The notes: generated by a model from the letters alone, not told the origin. A stretch of 64,000 nt of DNA from Bradyrhizobium sp. MOS003 (GCF_003020125.1 NZ_PYFW01000001.1:806001-870000), one strand, 5' to 3'; numbered from the stretch's first letter, positions 44,051 through 52,776 are shown. A program made the numbers and translations.

Positions 44051-45610
44051 ATGAGCGCCGGGGACTTGACCCAGGATCAGAGCGTGCACGCCATGAGATT
44101 GCCGCCGGCCTGGCGCGAGCTGGCTGCGACGTTCTGCATCGCCGTGGCCGCGATCGGCTTTGTGCCGATCCTGCATCTGGCCAATCCGGCCCTTGGCATT
44201 GTCGTCGAGGTCCTCGTCGGCATCGCCATCGTGCTGGCGGTTCCCACCTGCGCGCCTGCCATCGCGATCTTCGTCCTGTTCTTTCAGAACCTGTTCGTCT
44301 CGATCCTGTCGCCGCTGGTTCCGCTGCCGTCCGATCTCGATTTCATCAAGGGCTACAATTTCCTCGTCTGCTCCGTGATGTGGCTGGCGACGTTCGGCCT
44401 CTACGTGCTGGGCCAGCGGAACCAATCGGCCGAGGTGAACCGCATCATGCGCTGGGGTGTCGTCACCCTCGCCGTGGTGTCGCTGTATTTCGCGATCGGC
44501 TTCGTCCAGGACGGACAGCCGGCGGCGGTCTATCTGCGCAATATCGTGCTGCCGCTGTTCCTGTTCCAGCTTTCGCTTCTGACCGCCGCGACCTACGAGG
44601 TGCGCATCACGCCATTCCTGGTGACGCTCGCGGTCATCCTCATGCTGTGCGGCTATGTCGAGTTCGCCTTCCGGGATGTTTGGCTGGCCATCACCAACAG
44701 CTATACGTTCTGGGGTTTCGACGAACTCAAGGCGACTCATTCGGGCGTCTGGGAAGCTCAGATGCGGGCCACCGGCAACGTGCCGGTCGACCTCAAGGAC
44801 CGCTTCAGCTTCGACTTCCTGAACACGCCCCTGCTCGAGGGGTTCGGCCTGTCGAAGATGCTGCGCATCAACGGTCCGAACATGCACCCGATCAGCTTCG
44901 CCTACGGGCTCGCCTTTCTCACCCTGTTCCTGTTTTCGGTCGGACGACCGCTGCTGGCCCTCGCGGCGTTGCCGCTGCTGGTCTTCTGCAGCGTGAAGGG
45001 CGCGCTCATTACGGTCATCTTCGTAGCGGCAGCCTGGATTGGGACACGCCTGATCGGCGCCGTGGTGACGTTGTTGCTCGGCTTCCTCGGCATGATCGCC
45101 TTTGCGATTTTGGCGATCCGCCTCGGACTTCAGATCGGCGACTATCACGTCATCGGGTTGATGGGCGGTTTGGACGGATTCGTGCAGAAGCCCTTTGGCC
45201 GGGGCCTCGGCATCGGCGGCAATCTGGCGGAAAGCTATTTCTCCATCGACTGGAGCGCCGCGCAGGCCGCAGGCACGATCGACGGCGCGGTCGAGAGCGC
45301 GATCGGCGTTCTCCTGTACCAGATGGGCGTTGGCGCCTTCGTGCCGCTGGCCTTCTATTTTGCGATGGCCCTCAAGGCCTGGCGCCTCTACGCGTCGTCG
45401 GGCTATCTGACGCAGGGCCTCGCCGGCTTCGGCGTCATGGTCGTGCTGCTGAATGGATTGTTCCAGGAAGAGGCCGTGTTCGCGCCGCTCGCGCTGGGGC
45501 TCATGCTCTCGCTCACCGGCCTCGTCATCGGCAGTCATGCGAGAATGCAGGCGGTCGCGAACGAGGAGACGGAAATCGAGCATGTCGCGCAATATCAGCC
45601 GGTGACCTGA
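44051..45610 (+). CDS. Wzy / O-antigen-ligase-like polysaccharide polymerase
   Basis: A 519-residue polytopic membrane protein with about 12 hydrophobic segments and a large periplasmic loop (about 215-275, containing GFGLSKMLRINGPNMHP). The layout and the later GRGLGIGGNL segment fit Wzy/WaaL-type polymerases and ligases. The ATG at 44051 is chosen; the frame is open back into the hydrolase gene but out of frame with it. With the co-polymerase and hydrolase it makes a Wzx/Wzy-type export set, although no flippase or glycosyltransferase is in the window. Confidence 0.82.
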   Translation: MSAGDLTQDQSVHAMRLPPAWRELAATFCIAVAAIGFVPILHLANPALGIVVEVLVGIAIVLAVPTCAPAIAIFVLFFQNLFVSILSPLVPLPSDLDFIKGYNFLVCSVMWLATFGLYVLGQRNQSAEVNRIMRWGVVTLAVVSLYFAIGFVQDGQPAAVYLRNIVLPLFLFQLSLLTAATYEVRITPFLVTLAVILMLCGYVEFAFRDVWLAITNSYTFWGFDELKATHSGVWEAQMRATGNVPVDLKDRFSFDFLNTPLLEGFGLSKMLRINGPNMHPISFAYGLAFLTLFLFSVGRPLLALAALPLLVFCSVKGALITVIFVAAAWIGTRLIGAVVTLLLGFLGMIAFAILAIRLGLQIGDYHVIGLMGGLDGFVQKPFGRGLGIGGNLAESYFSIDWSAAQAAGTIDGAVESAIGVLLYQMGVGAFVPLAFYFAMALKAWRLYASSGYLTQGLAGFGVMVVLLNGLFQEEAVFAPLALGLMLSLTGLVIGSHARMQAVANEETEIEHVAQYQPVT

Positions 45611-45697
45611 GCCGCCGCCATTGATTGCTCACGCAGGAACTTCCGCTTTTTCCCGGCGTTGATCGTGCTCGCCGCAAAAAGGGGCCGGTCCCGCCCG

Positions 45698-45916
45698 ATG
45701 AAAAATTTTTCCAACGCCTCATTCTCTCCCGACGTGATCGCGATCATGACGGGCGCCCTGGAAGCCGCGGTCGCGAGCCTCCCTGAGCCCGTGCATTCCT
45801 CGCATGTCACCACACTCGCCGAGTCCATCCTGCGTACCGCCGGTGCCGGCGAGCGCAACGCCGCTGACCTGCAGAGGATCGCCCTGATGGAGCTGCAATT
45901 GATTCCGCGCGCGTGA
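45698..45916 (+). CDS. Small conserved hypothetical protein
   Basis: A 72-residue protein, FSPDVIAIMTGALEAAVASL and HVTTLAESILRTA, helical and soluble, ending RIALMELQLIPRA. I recall similar short proteins in Bradyrhizobium genomes but no function. It is 10 bp upstream of the next gene and may be cotranscribed with it. Confidence 0.72.
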   Translation: MKNFSNASFSPDVIAIMTGALEAAVASLPEPVHSSHVTTLAESILRTAGAGERNAADLQRIALMELQLIPRA

Positions 45917-45926
45917 GGAGCCGAAC

Positions 45927-46385
45927 ATGAGGACCACATTTGCCGCCATCGTCACGTTGCTCGCGACGCTCTCAGCTGCGCGTGCGGAAAGCTGGACGGC
46001 ATACCGCATCCCTGAAGCTGGAACATCGGTGGACATTCCCATGTCGCTCTTCACCGAGCTTGCCGGCAAGCCCGACGGCCTGGGCCAGCGGTTTCAGACC
46101 GCTGATGGTCGGGCCGATCTTACCGTGCAGGCTGTTTCCAACAGCGAAGGTCTCTCGCCGTCCGCGTTCCTCGCCAGGAAGGGCCCACCTGCCGGCATCA
46201 TCTACAAGCGCGTGACCCCGAAGTTCTTCGTCGTTTCAAGCATCAAGCGCGACAAGATCTGGTACAACCGCTGCAATTTTTCACGCGGCTACGTGCACTG
46301 CGTGCTGATCAATTACCCCGCTGCCGAGAAGCGGCAATGGGATGGCGTGGTCACGCGGGTCAGCCACAGCCTGAGCGCCAACTGA
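45927..46385 (+). CDS. Exported hypothetical protein
   Basis: A 152-residue protein with signal peptide IVTLLATLSAARAES. The mature part reads as a small beta-rich domain (YRIPEAGTSVDIPMSLF, RFQTADGRADLTVQA) with a Cys pair (YNRCNFSRGYVHC). Family not recognised. A bidirectional hairpin follows. Confidence 0.78.
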   Translation: MRTTFAAIVTLLATLSAARAESWTAYRIPEAGTSVDIPMSLFTELAGKPDGLGQRFQTADGRADLTVQAVSNSEGLSPSAFLARKGPPAGIIYKRVTPKFFVVSSIKRDKIWYNRCNFSRGYVHCVLINYPAAEKRQWDGVVTRVSHSLSAN

Positions 46386-46403
46386 ACGGCCCAAGGAAAA
46401 AGA

Positions 46404-46426
46404 GCTGCCCGAACAAGTCGGGCAGC
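46404..46426. terminator. Bidirectional terminator
   Basis: GCTGCCCGA-ACAAG-TCGGGCAGC, 9-bp stem. Read on the minus strand it is followed by TCTTTTTCC, a rho-independent end for the gene at 46439-46867; on the plus strand it follows the gene ending at 46385. Confidence 0.8.
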
Positions 46427-46438
46427 AGGGCCGTGAGG

Positions 46439-46867
46439 TTAGCGAGCGGTCGTCGATGTCGTCGACATCGTCGGCTTCGAGCCCGGCACATGCGACATAG
46501 TCTTGGTCGTCGAGCCGACCTCTTCACCGGCCTTGACCTTGGTGCGGGTATGCGAGCGGCTGAACGCGCCGCCCTCATGGGCCTGCGCCCGGGCGTTGGA
46601 GTTCATCACGGGACCGTTGCCCTTGTTCGTGCTGACGCCGGTCTGTGCCTTGCCATCGACGGCAGCGGCGCTTCCGCCGGCCGCGATCGACGAGCCGGTG
46701 CTGCCGTTCGCCGAGGTCGACGTGCCGCCGGTGCCGACCGTCGAGGCCGAGGTGCCGCCGGCCGCGGCCGAGCCGCCGCTTCCGCCCGTGACGCTCTTCT
46801 GTGCGAGAGCCGGTGAGCTGGCGGCAAGCAGAGCTGCGATTGCCGCGGTCGCGAATGTCGTTCTCAT
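46439..46867 (-). CDS. Exported Gly/Ser/Thr/Ala-rich repeat protein, member 1
   Basis: A 142-residue protein with a Sec signal (AAIAALLAASSPALAQ). The mature half is low complexity, with STVGTGGTSTSANGSTGSS-type runs, then a more polar tail (SHTRTKVKAGEEVGSTTKTM). Composition and the VGTGG motif match the protein at 47303-47839, so they are related. RBS AGAGGA precedes the ATG. Probably extracellular or envelope associated; function unknown. Confidence 0.75.
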   Translation of the reverse strand: MRTTFATAAIAALLAASSPALAQKSVTGGSGGSAAAGGTSASTVGTGGTSTSANGSTGSSIAAGGSAAAVDGKAQTGVSTNKGNGPVMNSNARAQAHEGGAFSRSHTRTKVKAGEEVGSTTKTMSHVPGSKPTMSTTSTTAR

Positions 46868-46888
46868 GTTGAATCCTCTCGATGAATC

Positions 46889-47242
46889 TTAGGGGGACGA
46901 GGTCGAAATCGTGCAACCGTTGACCGTGATGGTGCTGGCGCTGGTCGAGCCCGGCCCGCCTGCGGTCGAGGACGAACTGGAGACGTTGCCGCCGCCCGCC
47001 TGCACATGCACCGACGATCCGCCGGCCGAGCTCGAGCTTGAAAGCGAACCGCTCGAGGCTGTCGAACCGGTCGTGCTTGAGCCCGATGAGCCGACCGCGG
47101 TGATGCTGCCGTCGGCATGTTTTTCGACCGTGACCTTGCAGGTCTCGCCCGATGCCGTCTTGCCGGTCTTTTCCATGGTGGTTGCCTGAGCAGCGCCGGT
47201 CATCAAGCTCAACGCTGCGATCGCAATGATTGATCTGTTCAT
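46889..47242 (-). CDS. Exported Ser-rich protein with one disulfide, member 2
   Basis: A 117-residue protein with signal peptide SIIAIAALSLMTGAAQA. It has GKTASGETCKVTVEKHADGS, then a Ser/Gly/Thr run (about 48-100), and ends ITVNGCTISTSSP, leaving two Cys that could pair across the repeat. The ATG at 47242 has GGAG 8 nt upstream. Second of three adjacent proteins of like composition. Confidence 0.75.
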   Translation of the reverse strand: MNRSIIAIAALSLMTGAAQATTMEKTGKTASGETCKVTVEKHADGSITAVGSSGSSTTGSTASSGSLSSSSSAGGSSVHVQAGGGNVSSSSSTAGGPGSTSASTITVNGCTISTSSP

Positions 47243-47268
47243 GCGAGTTCTCCTCCAACAAAGACGAA

Positions 47269-47290
47269 GGAGCGGCATCGCTGCCGCTCC
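47269..47290 (-). terminator. Hairpin 3' of the largest Gly/Ser repeat gene
   Basis: GGAGCGGCA-TCGC-TGCCGCTCC, 9-bp stem, 12 bp past the stop of the minus-strand gene ending at 47303, followed on that strand by TTCGTCTTTG. Confidence 0.6.
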
Positions 47291-47302
47291 TGGGTCAAGG
47301 CA

Positions 47303-47839
47303 TCAATCCTTGTCCTTCTTCATCTCGCCCTTGTTGTGGCCCTTGCCCTTTTCCATGCCCATGTCGCTGGCATGACCCGCAGACGAGCCGGCCGCGCCGA
47401 CCGTCGAGCCGCTCTTGCCGTCGCCAGCCGACGAGCCGCCGGTGCCAACGGTCGATGCGGAGTTGGATCCGCTACCAGCCGCCGAGCCACCGGTGCCGAC
47501 GCTGGACGAGCTCTTGCCGCCGCCGGCCGATGAGCCGCCGGTGCCGAGCGTCGAAGCCGAACCGCTGCCCGTTCCGCTGCCGGCCGCGGAGCCGCCCGTG
47601 CCGACGCTCGAGCTGCTGGTGCCGCCGCCCGCCGACGAGCCGCCGGTGCCCAGCGTCGAGGCCGAGCCGCTGCCCGATCCGCTGCCGGCCGAAGAACCAC
47701 CGGTACCCACGGTCGAGCTGCTGGTGCCGCCACCCGCCGACGATCCGCCGGTGCCGACGGTCGAGCTCGATTGCGCTACGGCAAGCGCGGTGCTGGCCAA
47801 CAGGGCGGCCGCGGCCGCAGAAAGCTTCAGGATCCTCAT
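47303..47839 (-). CDS. Exported Gly/Ser repeat protein with eight VGTGGSSAG-type repeats, member 3
   Basis: A 178-residue protein. Signal peptide LSAAAAALLASTALAVAQ; then eight copies of [ST][VL]GTGGS[SA]AG (about residues 27-150), the last diverged to VGAAGSSAG, separated by short Gly/Ser linkers such as GSGSGSAS. The tail is strongly charged (MGMEKGKGHNKGEMKKDKD). Strong RBS GGAGGA. The repeat would be flexible or a stacked beta structure. No homologue family recognised. Confidence 0.78.
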   Translation of the reverse strand: MRILKLSAAAAALLASTALAVAQSSSTVGTGGSSAGGGTSSSTVGTGGSSAGSGSGSGSASTLGTGGSSAGGGTSSSSVGTGGSAAGSGTGSGSASTLGTGGSSAGGGKSSSSVGTGGSAAGSGSNSASTVGTGGSSAGDGKSGSTVGAAGSSAGHASDMGMEKGKGHNKGEMKKDKD

Positions 47840-48084
47840 GTAGTTTCCTCCAGGGTTTTTCAAAAGCAATTGCCAAATCAGGCTCGGGATAAAGTGGCAA
47901 TCGAGCAAACGTTCCAACTGTCGGACACGTTCGCGCATTTTGATCGCCGGCGGTGCAGCTCGTCACGCGTGCTGCGATGCGCGTTGGTTTCGCGTTCATC
48001 CTGCATTCATCCGCGCAAAGCGCTGACCGCTCTTACGGCGCATTCACGCGCGACGGGGGCAGCTCTCTCAGAATGCGTCGATCG

Positions 48085-48471
48085 TCACTCGACGATCGTA
48101 GAGCGCGGCGAAGCTGACGAGGCGGCAGTGCGACTGGAACGCCCGCCCGTTGCATGGCTCGGGCTCAGTCGGGGGTTGTGCGCGATCTCGGACGTCGGCC
48201 CCAGCGATTCCGGCGTCGTCAACGCTTGGCTTGCAGCGCGGCTTGATGCGTCTGGGATAAGCAGCTGCGCTGATGCCTCCACTGCAACCATGGTGGACGT
48301 GTCCAGAATGATCTTCTCAGGCAGGGCACGCGCGGAATGGATACGAATGACCGATCGGTCGACACCAGCACCAGCGGAGACATCGCTGAGGGGAGGCAAA
48401 CTGCGGTCGAGCGCGAACAGCAGTGCCGCAACGAATGCACTTGCGAACACAAGGTAGCGAATGATGGGCAT
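48085..48471 (-). CDS. Hypothetical protein with N-terminal membrane anchor
   Basis: A 128-residue protein: helix YLVFASAFVAALLFALD, then VDRSVIRIHSARALPEKIILDTS, a core that I recall from small conserved Bradyrhizobium proteins, and a Ser/Ala-rich C-terminus that may be variable. Function unknown. Convergence and base use do not suggest transfer. Confidence 0.68.
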   Translation of the reverse strand: MPIIRYLVFASAFVAALLFALDRSLPPLSDVSAGAGVDRSVIRIHSARALPEKIILDTSTMVAVEASAQLLIPDASSRAASQALTTPESLGPTSEIAHNPRLSPSHATGGRSSRTAASSASPRSTIVE

Positions 48472-48647
48472 CAGGAATTGACCGCGAGATGGAGGAAGCG
48501 CGACTGCGGGCCGAGCCGCTTCTCCACGGTCCGCCGCATGCGGTGCTGCGATGAACGCGGCACCGGCCTGCCCGTTCCGCCGGTATGGGAACGTTTGCCA
48601 TTTTTTCCCGTTCTGTTGCTGGGAACAGCTGATTGGAGGAGAGGAAG

Positions 48648-48728
48648 ATGCCCATTTTGATTCTCTGGGCCGTGCCCGCCATCATGGTCGTCGGCGGCGG
48701 CATCTATCTCATCGGACACATGCACTGA
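48648..48728 (+). CDS. 26-residue membrane peptide
   Basis: The frame ATG to TGA encodes MPILILWAVPAIM and then VVGGGIYLIGHMH, one hydrophobic helix. It has a very strong RBS (GGAGGAGAGGAAG, 5-8 nt before ATG) and a 12-bp-stem terminator right after the stop (48736-48766). RBS, helix and terminator together support a real small protein. Confidence 0.72.
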   Translation: MPILILWAVPAIMVVGGGIYLIGHMH

Positions 48729-48735
48729 ATGCGAA

Positions 48736-48766
48736 GGCCCCGGTTTCGATGATGGAAACCGGGGCC
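48736..48766 (+). terminator. Strong hairpin after the 26-residue gene
   Basis: GGCCCCGGTTTC-GATGATG-GAAACCGGGGCC, 12-bp perfect stem starting 8 bp after the TGA. No long T run, but the stem is very stable. Confidence 0.7.
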
Positions 48767-48875
48767 GCAGCCTGCCTGGCTTGGCGGCGCGGCTGAAAGG
48801 TCAGTCGCGCGGGCTTCCGCGTGGCCTGGCACACACGTCCATACAGGCTCTCAGGAGAACGCGGAGCGCCTCAGA

Positions 48876-49337
48876 TCACGCCTTGCCACAAGAGCTGTTG
48901 CTCTGATGCAAGCTGGCGACATCGGCACGGCCTTGGCTTTCCGCGACCTGGATCAACGTGATCGCACCGGGCGTGATGATTCCCATCTGTGGCTGGGCGG
49001 AGAGGTAGGTGGTGCTGCCGGCGCGCAGATCGAGGCTGACTTTCTCGCTTCCCTGTCCAAACAGATTGCTGCTCAGCGGAAGATTGTTGACCGCAACCTC
49101 GTGGCGGCCCGGAGGCAGGTCGCAAGCCAGGAAACCTGCAGCCTGACTGCCTCCCACGGAGCGTCCATCGACCGAATAGCTTGGTTGAATCGCGAAACCC
49201 AGGGCGGATGAGCGATAGACCACCAGCCGCGCCGTATTTGCCTTGACGTTATCCGTCAGAGCCGTGCTGCCCATCGGCCCTGACGCACACCCCGCAAGCA
49301 GGAAAGCCGCAACGAAAATCCCCGGACGCAAGCCCAT
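48876..49337 (-). CDS. DUF2846-like lipoprotein
   Basis: A 153-residue lipoprotein; the lipobox LLAGC is at residues 13-17 when the ATG at 49337 is used, which suits a lipoprotein better than the start at 49379. The mature part has RLVVYRSSALGFAIQPSYSV, VDGRSVGGS, LPPGRHEVAV, the pattern of DUF2846. Envelope-anchored, function unknown. Confidence 0.82.
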   Translation of the reverse strand: MGLRPGIFVAAFLLAGCASGPMGSTALTDNVKANTARLVVYRSSALGFAIQPSYSVDGRSVGGSQAAGFLACDLPPGRHEVAVNNLPLSSNLFGQGSEKVSLDLRAGSTTYLSAQPQMGIITPGAITLIQVAESQGRADVASLHQSNSSCGKA

Positions 49338-49437
49338 TCCAACCCCCTGGTTCAGTCCAACAGTCCCCGGGGGAATCATTGGCGAGGGTGGTGGACGAAG
49401 TCAACCGCGACTTCTGGTCGTGCCGCGCCAGCTCATG

Positions 49438-50469
49438 TCAGCGCCACCCGAGGGCCGGTGCGACGTGCTTGAGGATCGCCTCGATCGCCTGCGCGCAGTA
49501 ATCGACCCCGAGCTGATTCGGAATCGTCAGCAGCAGGGTGTCCGCTTCTGCAATCGCCTCGTCCTGGCGCAGCTGCTCGATCAGCGCATCGGGCTCGGCG
49601 GCATAGGAGCGGCCGAAGATCGCCCGGGTCTGCGGATCGATGAAGCCGATCTGGTCCTCGCCGCCGCGCTCCCGGCCGAAATAGGCGCGGTCGCGATCGT
49701 CCATCAGTGCAAAGATGCTGCGGCTGACGGAGACGCGGGGCTCGCGGGCGTGGCCGGCGTCCTTCCATGCGGCGCGATAGCTGCGGATCTGCGCGGCCTG
49801 CTGCACGTGAAAGGCTTCGCCGGTCTCGTCGTTCTTCAGCGTCGAGCTCTGCAAATTCATGCCGAGCTTGGCTGCCCACACTGCGGTGGCGTTCGAGCCG
49901 GCGCCCCACCAGATCCGTTCGCGCAGGCCTTGCGCGTGCGGCTCGAGGCGCAGCAGCCCCGGCGGGTTCGGAAACATCGGCTGCGGATTGGGCTCGGCAA
50001 AGCCTTCGCCGCGGAGCAGGTCGAGAAACACCTCGGCGTGACGCCGACCCATGTCGGCATCACTCTGGCCGTCGGCCGGGCGATAGCCAAAGTAGCGCCA
50101 GCCGTCGATCACCTGCTCGGGCGAGCCGCGGCTGATGCCGAGCTGCAGCCGGCCGCCGGCGATGAGGTCGGCGCTGCCGGCGTCCTCCACCATGTAGAGC
50201 GGGTTTTCGTAGCGCATGTCGATCACGGCCGTGCCGATCTCGATCTTGCTCGTCCTCGCACCGACTGCCGCGAGCAGCGGAAAGGGCGAAGCCAGCTGGC
50301 GCGCGAAATGGTGCACGCGGAAATAGGCGCCGTCCGCGCCGAGTTGCTCGGCCGCGACCGCAAGCTCGATTGATTGCAGCAACGTGTCCGCCGCCGAGCG
50401 GGTCTGCGATTGCGGCGAGGGGGTCCAGTGTCCGAAGGACAGAAATCCGATCTTCTTCATGGACGTCAT
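49438..50469 (-). CDS. LLM class flavin-dependent oxidoreductase
   Basis: A 343-residue bacterial luciferase-like monooxygenase fold (KKIGFLSFGHW at the start, GADGAYFRVHHFA, IEIGTAVIDMRYENPLYMVEDA, GRLQLGISRGSPEQVI). These use reduced FMN or F420; FMNH2 from the nearby flavin reductase (52783-53286) could supply it, but that is inference. Substrate unknown. The gene is downstream of and parallel to the LysR gene (21 bp gap), so they may share a transcript. Confidence 0.92.
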   Translation of the reverse strand: MTSMKKIGFLSFGHWTPSPQSQTRSAADTLLQSIELAVAAEQLGADGAYFRVHHFARQLASPFPLLAAVGARTSKIEIGTAVIDMRYENPLYMVEDAGSADLIAGGRLQLGISRGSPEQVIDGWRYFGYRPADGQSDADMGRRHAEVFLDLLRGEGFAEPNPQPMFPNPPGLLRLEPHAQGLRERIWWGAGSNATAVWAAKLGMNLQSSTLKNDETGEAFHVQQAAQIRSYRAAWKDAGHAREPRVSVSRSIFALMDDRDRAYFGRERGGEDQIGFIDPQTRAIFGRSYAAEPDALIEQLRQDEAIAEADTLLLTIPNQLGVDYCAQAIEAILKHVAPALGWR

Positions 50470-50490
50470 TTAATGCCCGGCAGGACGGCG

Positions 50491-51420
50491 TCAACCACCT
50501 GCATGGATGGCGGTGCCTGCAGGCGAGGCAATCGCAAAATGGTCGGCGCGCTCGACCAGGAGATCCAGAAAGCTTCGCGCCCGCGGCGACATCCAGTGCG
50601 TCTCCGGATAGACCGCGTGTAGCGGCAGCGCGGCGATGCCGTAGTCCGGAAGCACGTGCTCGAGCTCGCCGCTGCGAAGACCGTCGGCGGCATTCCATTC
50701 GGGCAGGATGGCGATGCCGAGATGATGCATCGTTGCCTCCTGCATCGCATCGGCATCGTCGACATGGATGGGGCCGTTGACCGATGCGACGTGACGGCCG
50801 TGCTCGGATTCGAACGCCCATTGGTGCGCGGGCGACATCCTGGAATAGACGATGCATTGATGCGAGCCGAGATCGTCCGGCGTCCGTGGCAGCGGGCGGC
50901 CGTGCAGATAGGTGGGTGTCGCAACCAGATGGCGCTGCACGGTGCCGAGCCGGCGGGCGACCAGCGTGCTCGCCTCCAGATGCCCGATCCGCAAGGCCAG
51001 CTCGATGCCTTCTTCCACCAGATTCACGAACCGCTCGCTGAAGCGGATGTCGACCCTCACTTCCGGATAATTCCGCACATATTCGGCGACAATGGGCATC
51101 ATGTAGCGCCGTCCGAACGACGACGGCACGCCGATCCGGAGCGTGCCCGTGGGGCGGGGCGCCGCTTCTTCGACGCTCGACCGCGCCATGTCGAAACTGC
51201 CGAGAATCTGGCGCGCGAGCTCGTAGATCCGGTGCGCCTCGGCCGTCGGCTTGAGCGTCCGGGTCGTGCGCAAGAACAACTGCGTGCCGAACTCGCTCTC
51301 CAGCATCGCGATGCGCTTGCTGACGGCGGGCTGGCCGATCCCGAGCTCCTTGGCCGCCGCCGAGAAGCTGCCGCCCTCGAGGGTACGGATGAAGGCGCGC
51401 AGGCAGTCGATCCGGTCCAT
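50491..51420 (-). CDS. LysR family transcriptional regulator
   Basis: A 309-residue regulator with the N-terminal LysR HTH (MDRIDCLRAFIRTLEGGSF, AVSKRIAMLESEFGTQLFLR) and a periplasmic-binding-like effector domain. It diverges from the StyA-like monooxygenase; TATTCCG palindromes in the shared 105-bp gap are its probable targets. Confidence 0.94.
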   Translation of the reverse strand: MDRIDCLRAFIRTLEGGSFSAAAKELGIGQPAVSKRIAMLESEFGTQLFLRTTRTLKPTAEAHRIYELARQILGSFDMARSSVEEAAPRPTGTLRIGVPSSFGRRYMMPIVAEYVRNYPEVRVDIRFSERFVNLVEEGIELALRIGHLEASTLVARRLGTVQRHLVATPTYLHGRPLPRTPDDLGSHQCIVYSRMSPAHQWAFESEHGRHVASVNGPIHVDDADAMQEATMHHLGIAILPEWNAADGLRSGELEHVLPDYGIAALPLHAVYPETHWMSPRARSFLDLLVERADHFAIASPAGTAIHAGG

Positions 51421-51424
51421 GATC

Positions 51425-51462
51425 TATTCCGATCCGGAATAAATCATATCCCAGTTATTCCG
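51425..51462. promoter_or_regulatory. TATTCCG palindrome and extra half-site, probable LysR binding site
   Basis: TATTCCG-ATC-CGGAATA (51425-51441) is a perfect inverted repeat; a third TATTCCG follows at 51456-51462. It starts 5 bp upstream of the lysR ATG, fitting autoregulation plus activation of the divergent operon. Confidence 0.72.
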
Positions 51463-51525
51463 TAGTGTGCAACACGACCGGTCGCTAGGCTTCCTCAAAA
51501 CAAGCACTCAGGGGAGGAGACGACA

Positions 51526-52776
51526 GTGGCACGCAACATCGGAATCGTCGGCGCCGGCATCGCCGGCCTGCATCTCGCGCTCTACCTGCAAAAGCACGGC
51601 GTGGACGCCACCGTCATCACCGATCGGCCGCCCGAGGATTACCGCGACATCCGGCTGCTCAACACCGTCGCGCATCATCATGTGACGATCGCCCGCGAGG
51701 ATTATCTCGGCGTCAATCACTGGACCGATCCAAAGGACCATTATTACTATCACGACCACGTCTTCAATTTTCCGCAGCCGCTGAGTTTTCGCGGCGACTT
51801 CTCGAAGCCGAGCCGCGCCGTCGACTATCGGATCTATCTTCCCGCGCTGATGAACGACTTCGCCAGCCGCGGTGGCAGGATCGAGTACCGTCGCATCGAA
51901 GAGCGCGACATCCGTCCGCTGGTCGCCCGCTTCGATCTGCTGGTGGTGTCGACCGGCAAGGGTCCGCTGGGCCAGCTCTTCACCTACCGTCCCGAGCATA
52001 CGCCCTATTCGCAGCCGCAGCGGCGGCTGTGTGTCGGGCTTTACACCGGCGTGCGGCAGCCCGATCCCATGAACGTCACGCTCTCGGTCTCTCCCGGCCA
52101 TGGCGAGATGATCGTGATCCCGACCATCAGCTTCGGCGGCATCGCCAACGCGCTGCTGATGGAGAATGTGCCGGGCGGCGACATGGAAGAGCTGGCGACG
52201 CTCAGTTACGACGACAATCCAAAGCACTTCCTGAAGGCGCTGCTGGGCAAGCTGGAGAAGCATCATCCGACGACCTATGACCGCATCGATACCGCGCGCT
52301 TCGACCTCGCGCAGCCGCAGGATCTTTTGCAAGGCGGCGTCGTGCCGACGGTGCGAAACACGGTGGTCGAATTCGACGACGGCAAATGCGCGATCGCGCT
52401 CGGCGACGTCCATGCGATCGTCGATCCCATGATGGGCCAGGGCGCAAACGTCGCCTCCTACGCGGCCTTCGTGCTCGGCGAGGAGATCGTCAATTCCGAC
52501 GCGTTCGACGCACGCTTGTGCGAGAAGATCGATTTGAAGCGGCAGGACCGCGTGCTGGCGGCGTCGCGCTGGACCAACGTGATGCTGCAGCCGCCGACGG
52601 AAGCGCTGGGCATGCTGATCGGCGCGATGAGCCAGAACCCGGCGCTGGCGAACGAGTTCACCGAGAATTTCAATTATCCGGATCGCCAATGGGACCGCAT
52701 CTCGACACCCGGGCGCATCCAGGCCTGGATCGAGCGCATGTCGGCGCCGGCAGAGCCGATCAGGGCGATTGCGTGA
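51526..52776 (+). CDS. StyA-like FAD-dependent monooxygenase, GTG start
   Basis: A 416-residue flavoprotein of the styrene/indole monooxygenase group (two-component, class E). FAD-binding GAGIAGLHLALYLQKHG at about 8-24 and RLLNTVAHHHVTIARE, and the DPMMGQGANVASYAAF block near the C-terminus. The start is GTG at 51526 with GGGGAGGAG about 9 nt upstream. It epoxidises aromatic alkenes or indole in known members. It needs FADH2 from a separate reductase, which is the next gene. Confidence 0.93.
   Translation: MARNIGIVGAGIAGLHLALYLQKHGVDATVITDRPPEDYRDIRLLNTVAHHHVTIAREDYLGVNHWTDPKDHYYYHDHVFNFPQPLSFRGDFSKPSRAVDYRIYLPALMNDFASRGGRIEYRRIEERDIRPLVARFDLLVVSTGKGPLGQLFTYRPEHTPYSQPQRRLCVGLYTGVRQPDPMNVTLSVSPGHGEMIVIPTISFGGIANALLMENVPGGDMEELATLSYDDNPKHFLKALLGKLEKHHPTTYDRIDTARFDLAQPQDLLQGGVVPTVRNTVVEFDDGKCAIALGDVHAIVDPMMGQGANVASYAAFVLGEEIVNSDAFDARLCEKIDLKRQDRVLAASRWTNVMLQPPTEALGMLIGAMSQNPALANEFTENFNYPDRQWDRISTPGRIQAWIERMSAPAEPIRAIA

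Noticed and set aside
43529..45610. Apparent fusion of a hydrolase-region frame with the Wzy-like protein
   Set aside because: The first 174 codons run out of frame through the GH5 gene; the real start is the ATG at 44051.
47400..47800. Regular repeats suggestive of a CRISPR array
   Set aside because: They are in-frame codon repeats encoding VGTGGSSAG, with no constant repeat plus unique spacers and no cas genes.
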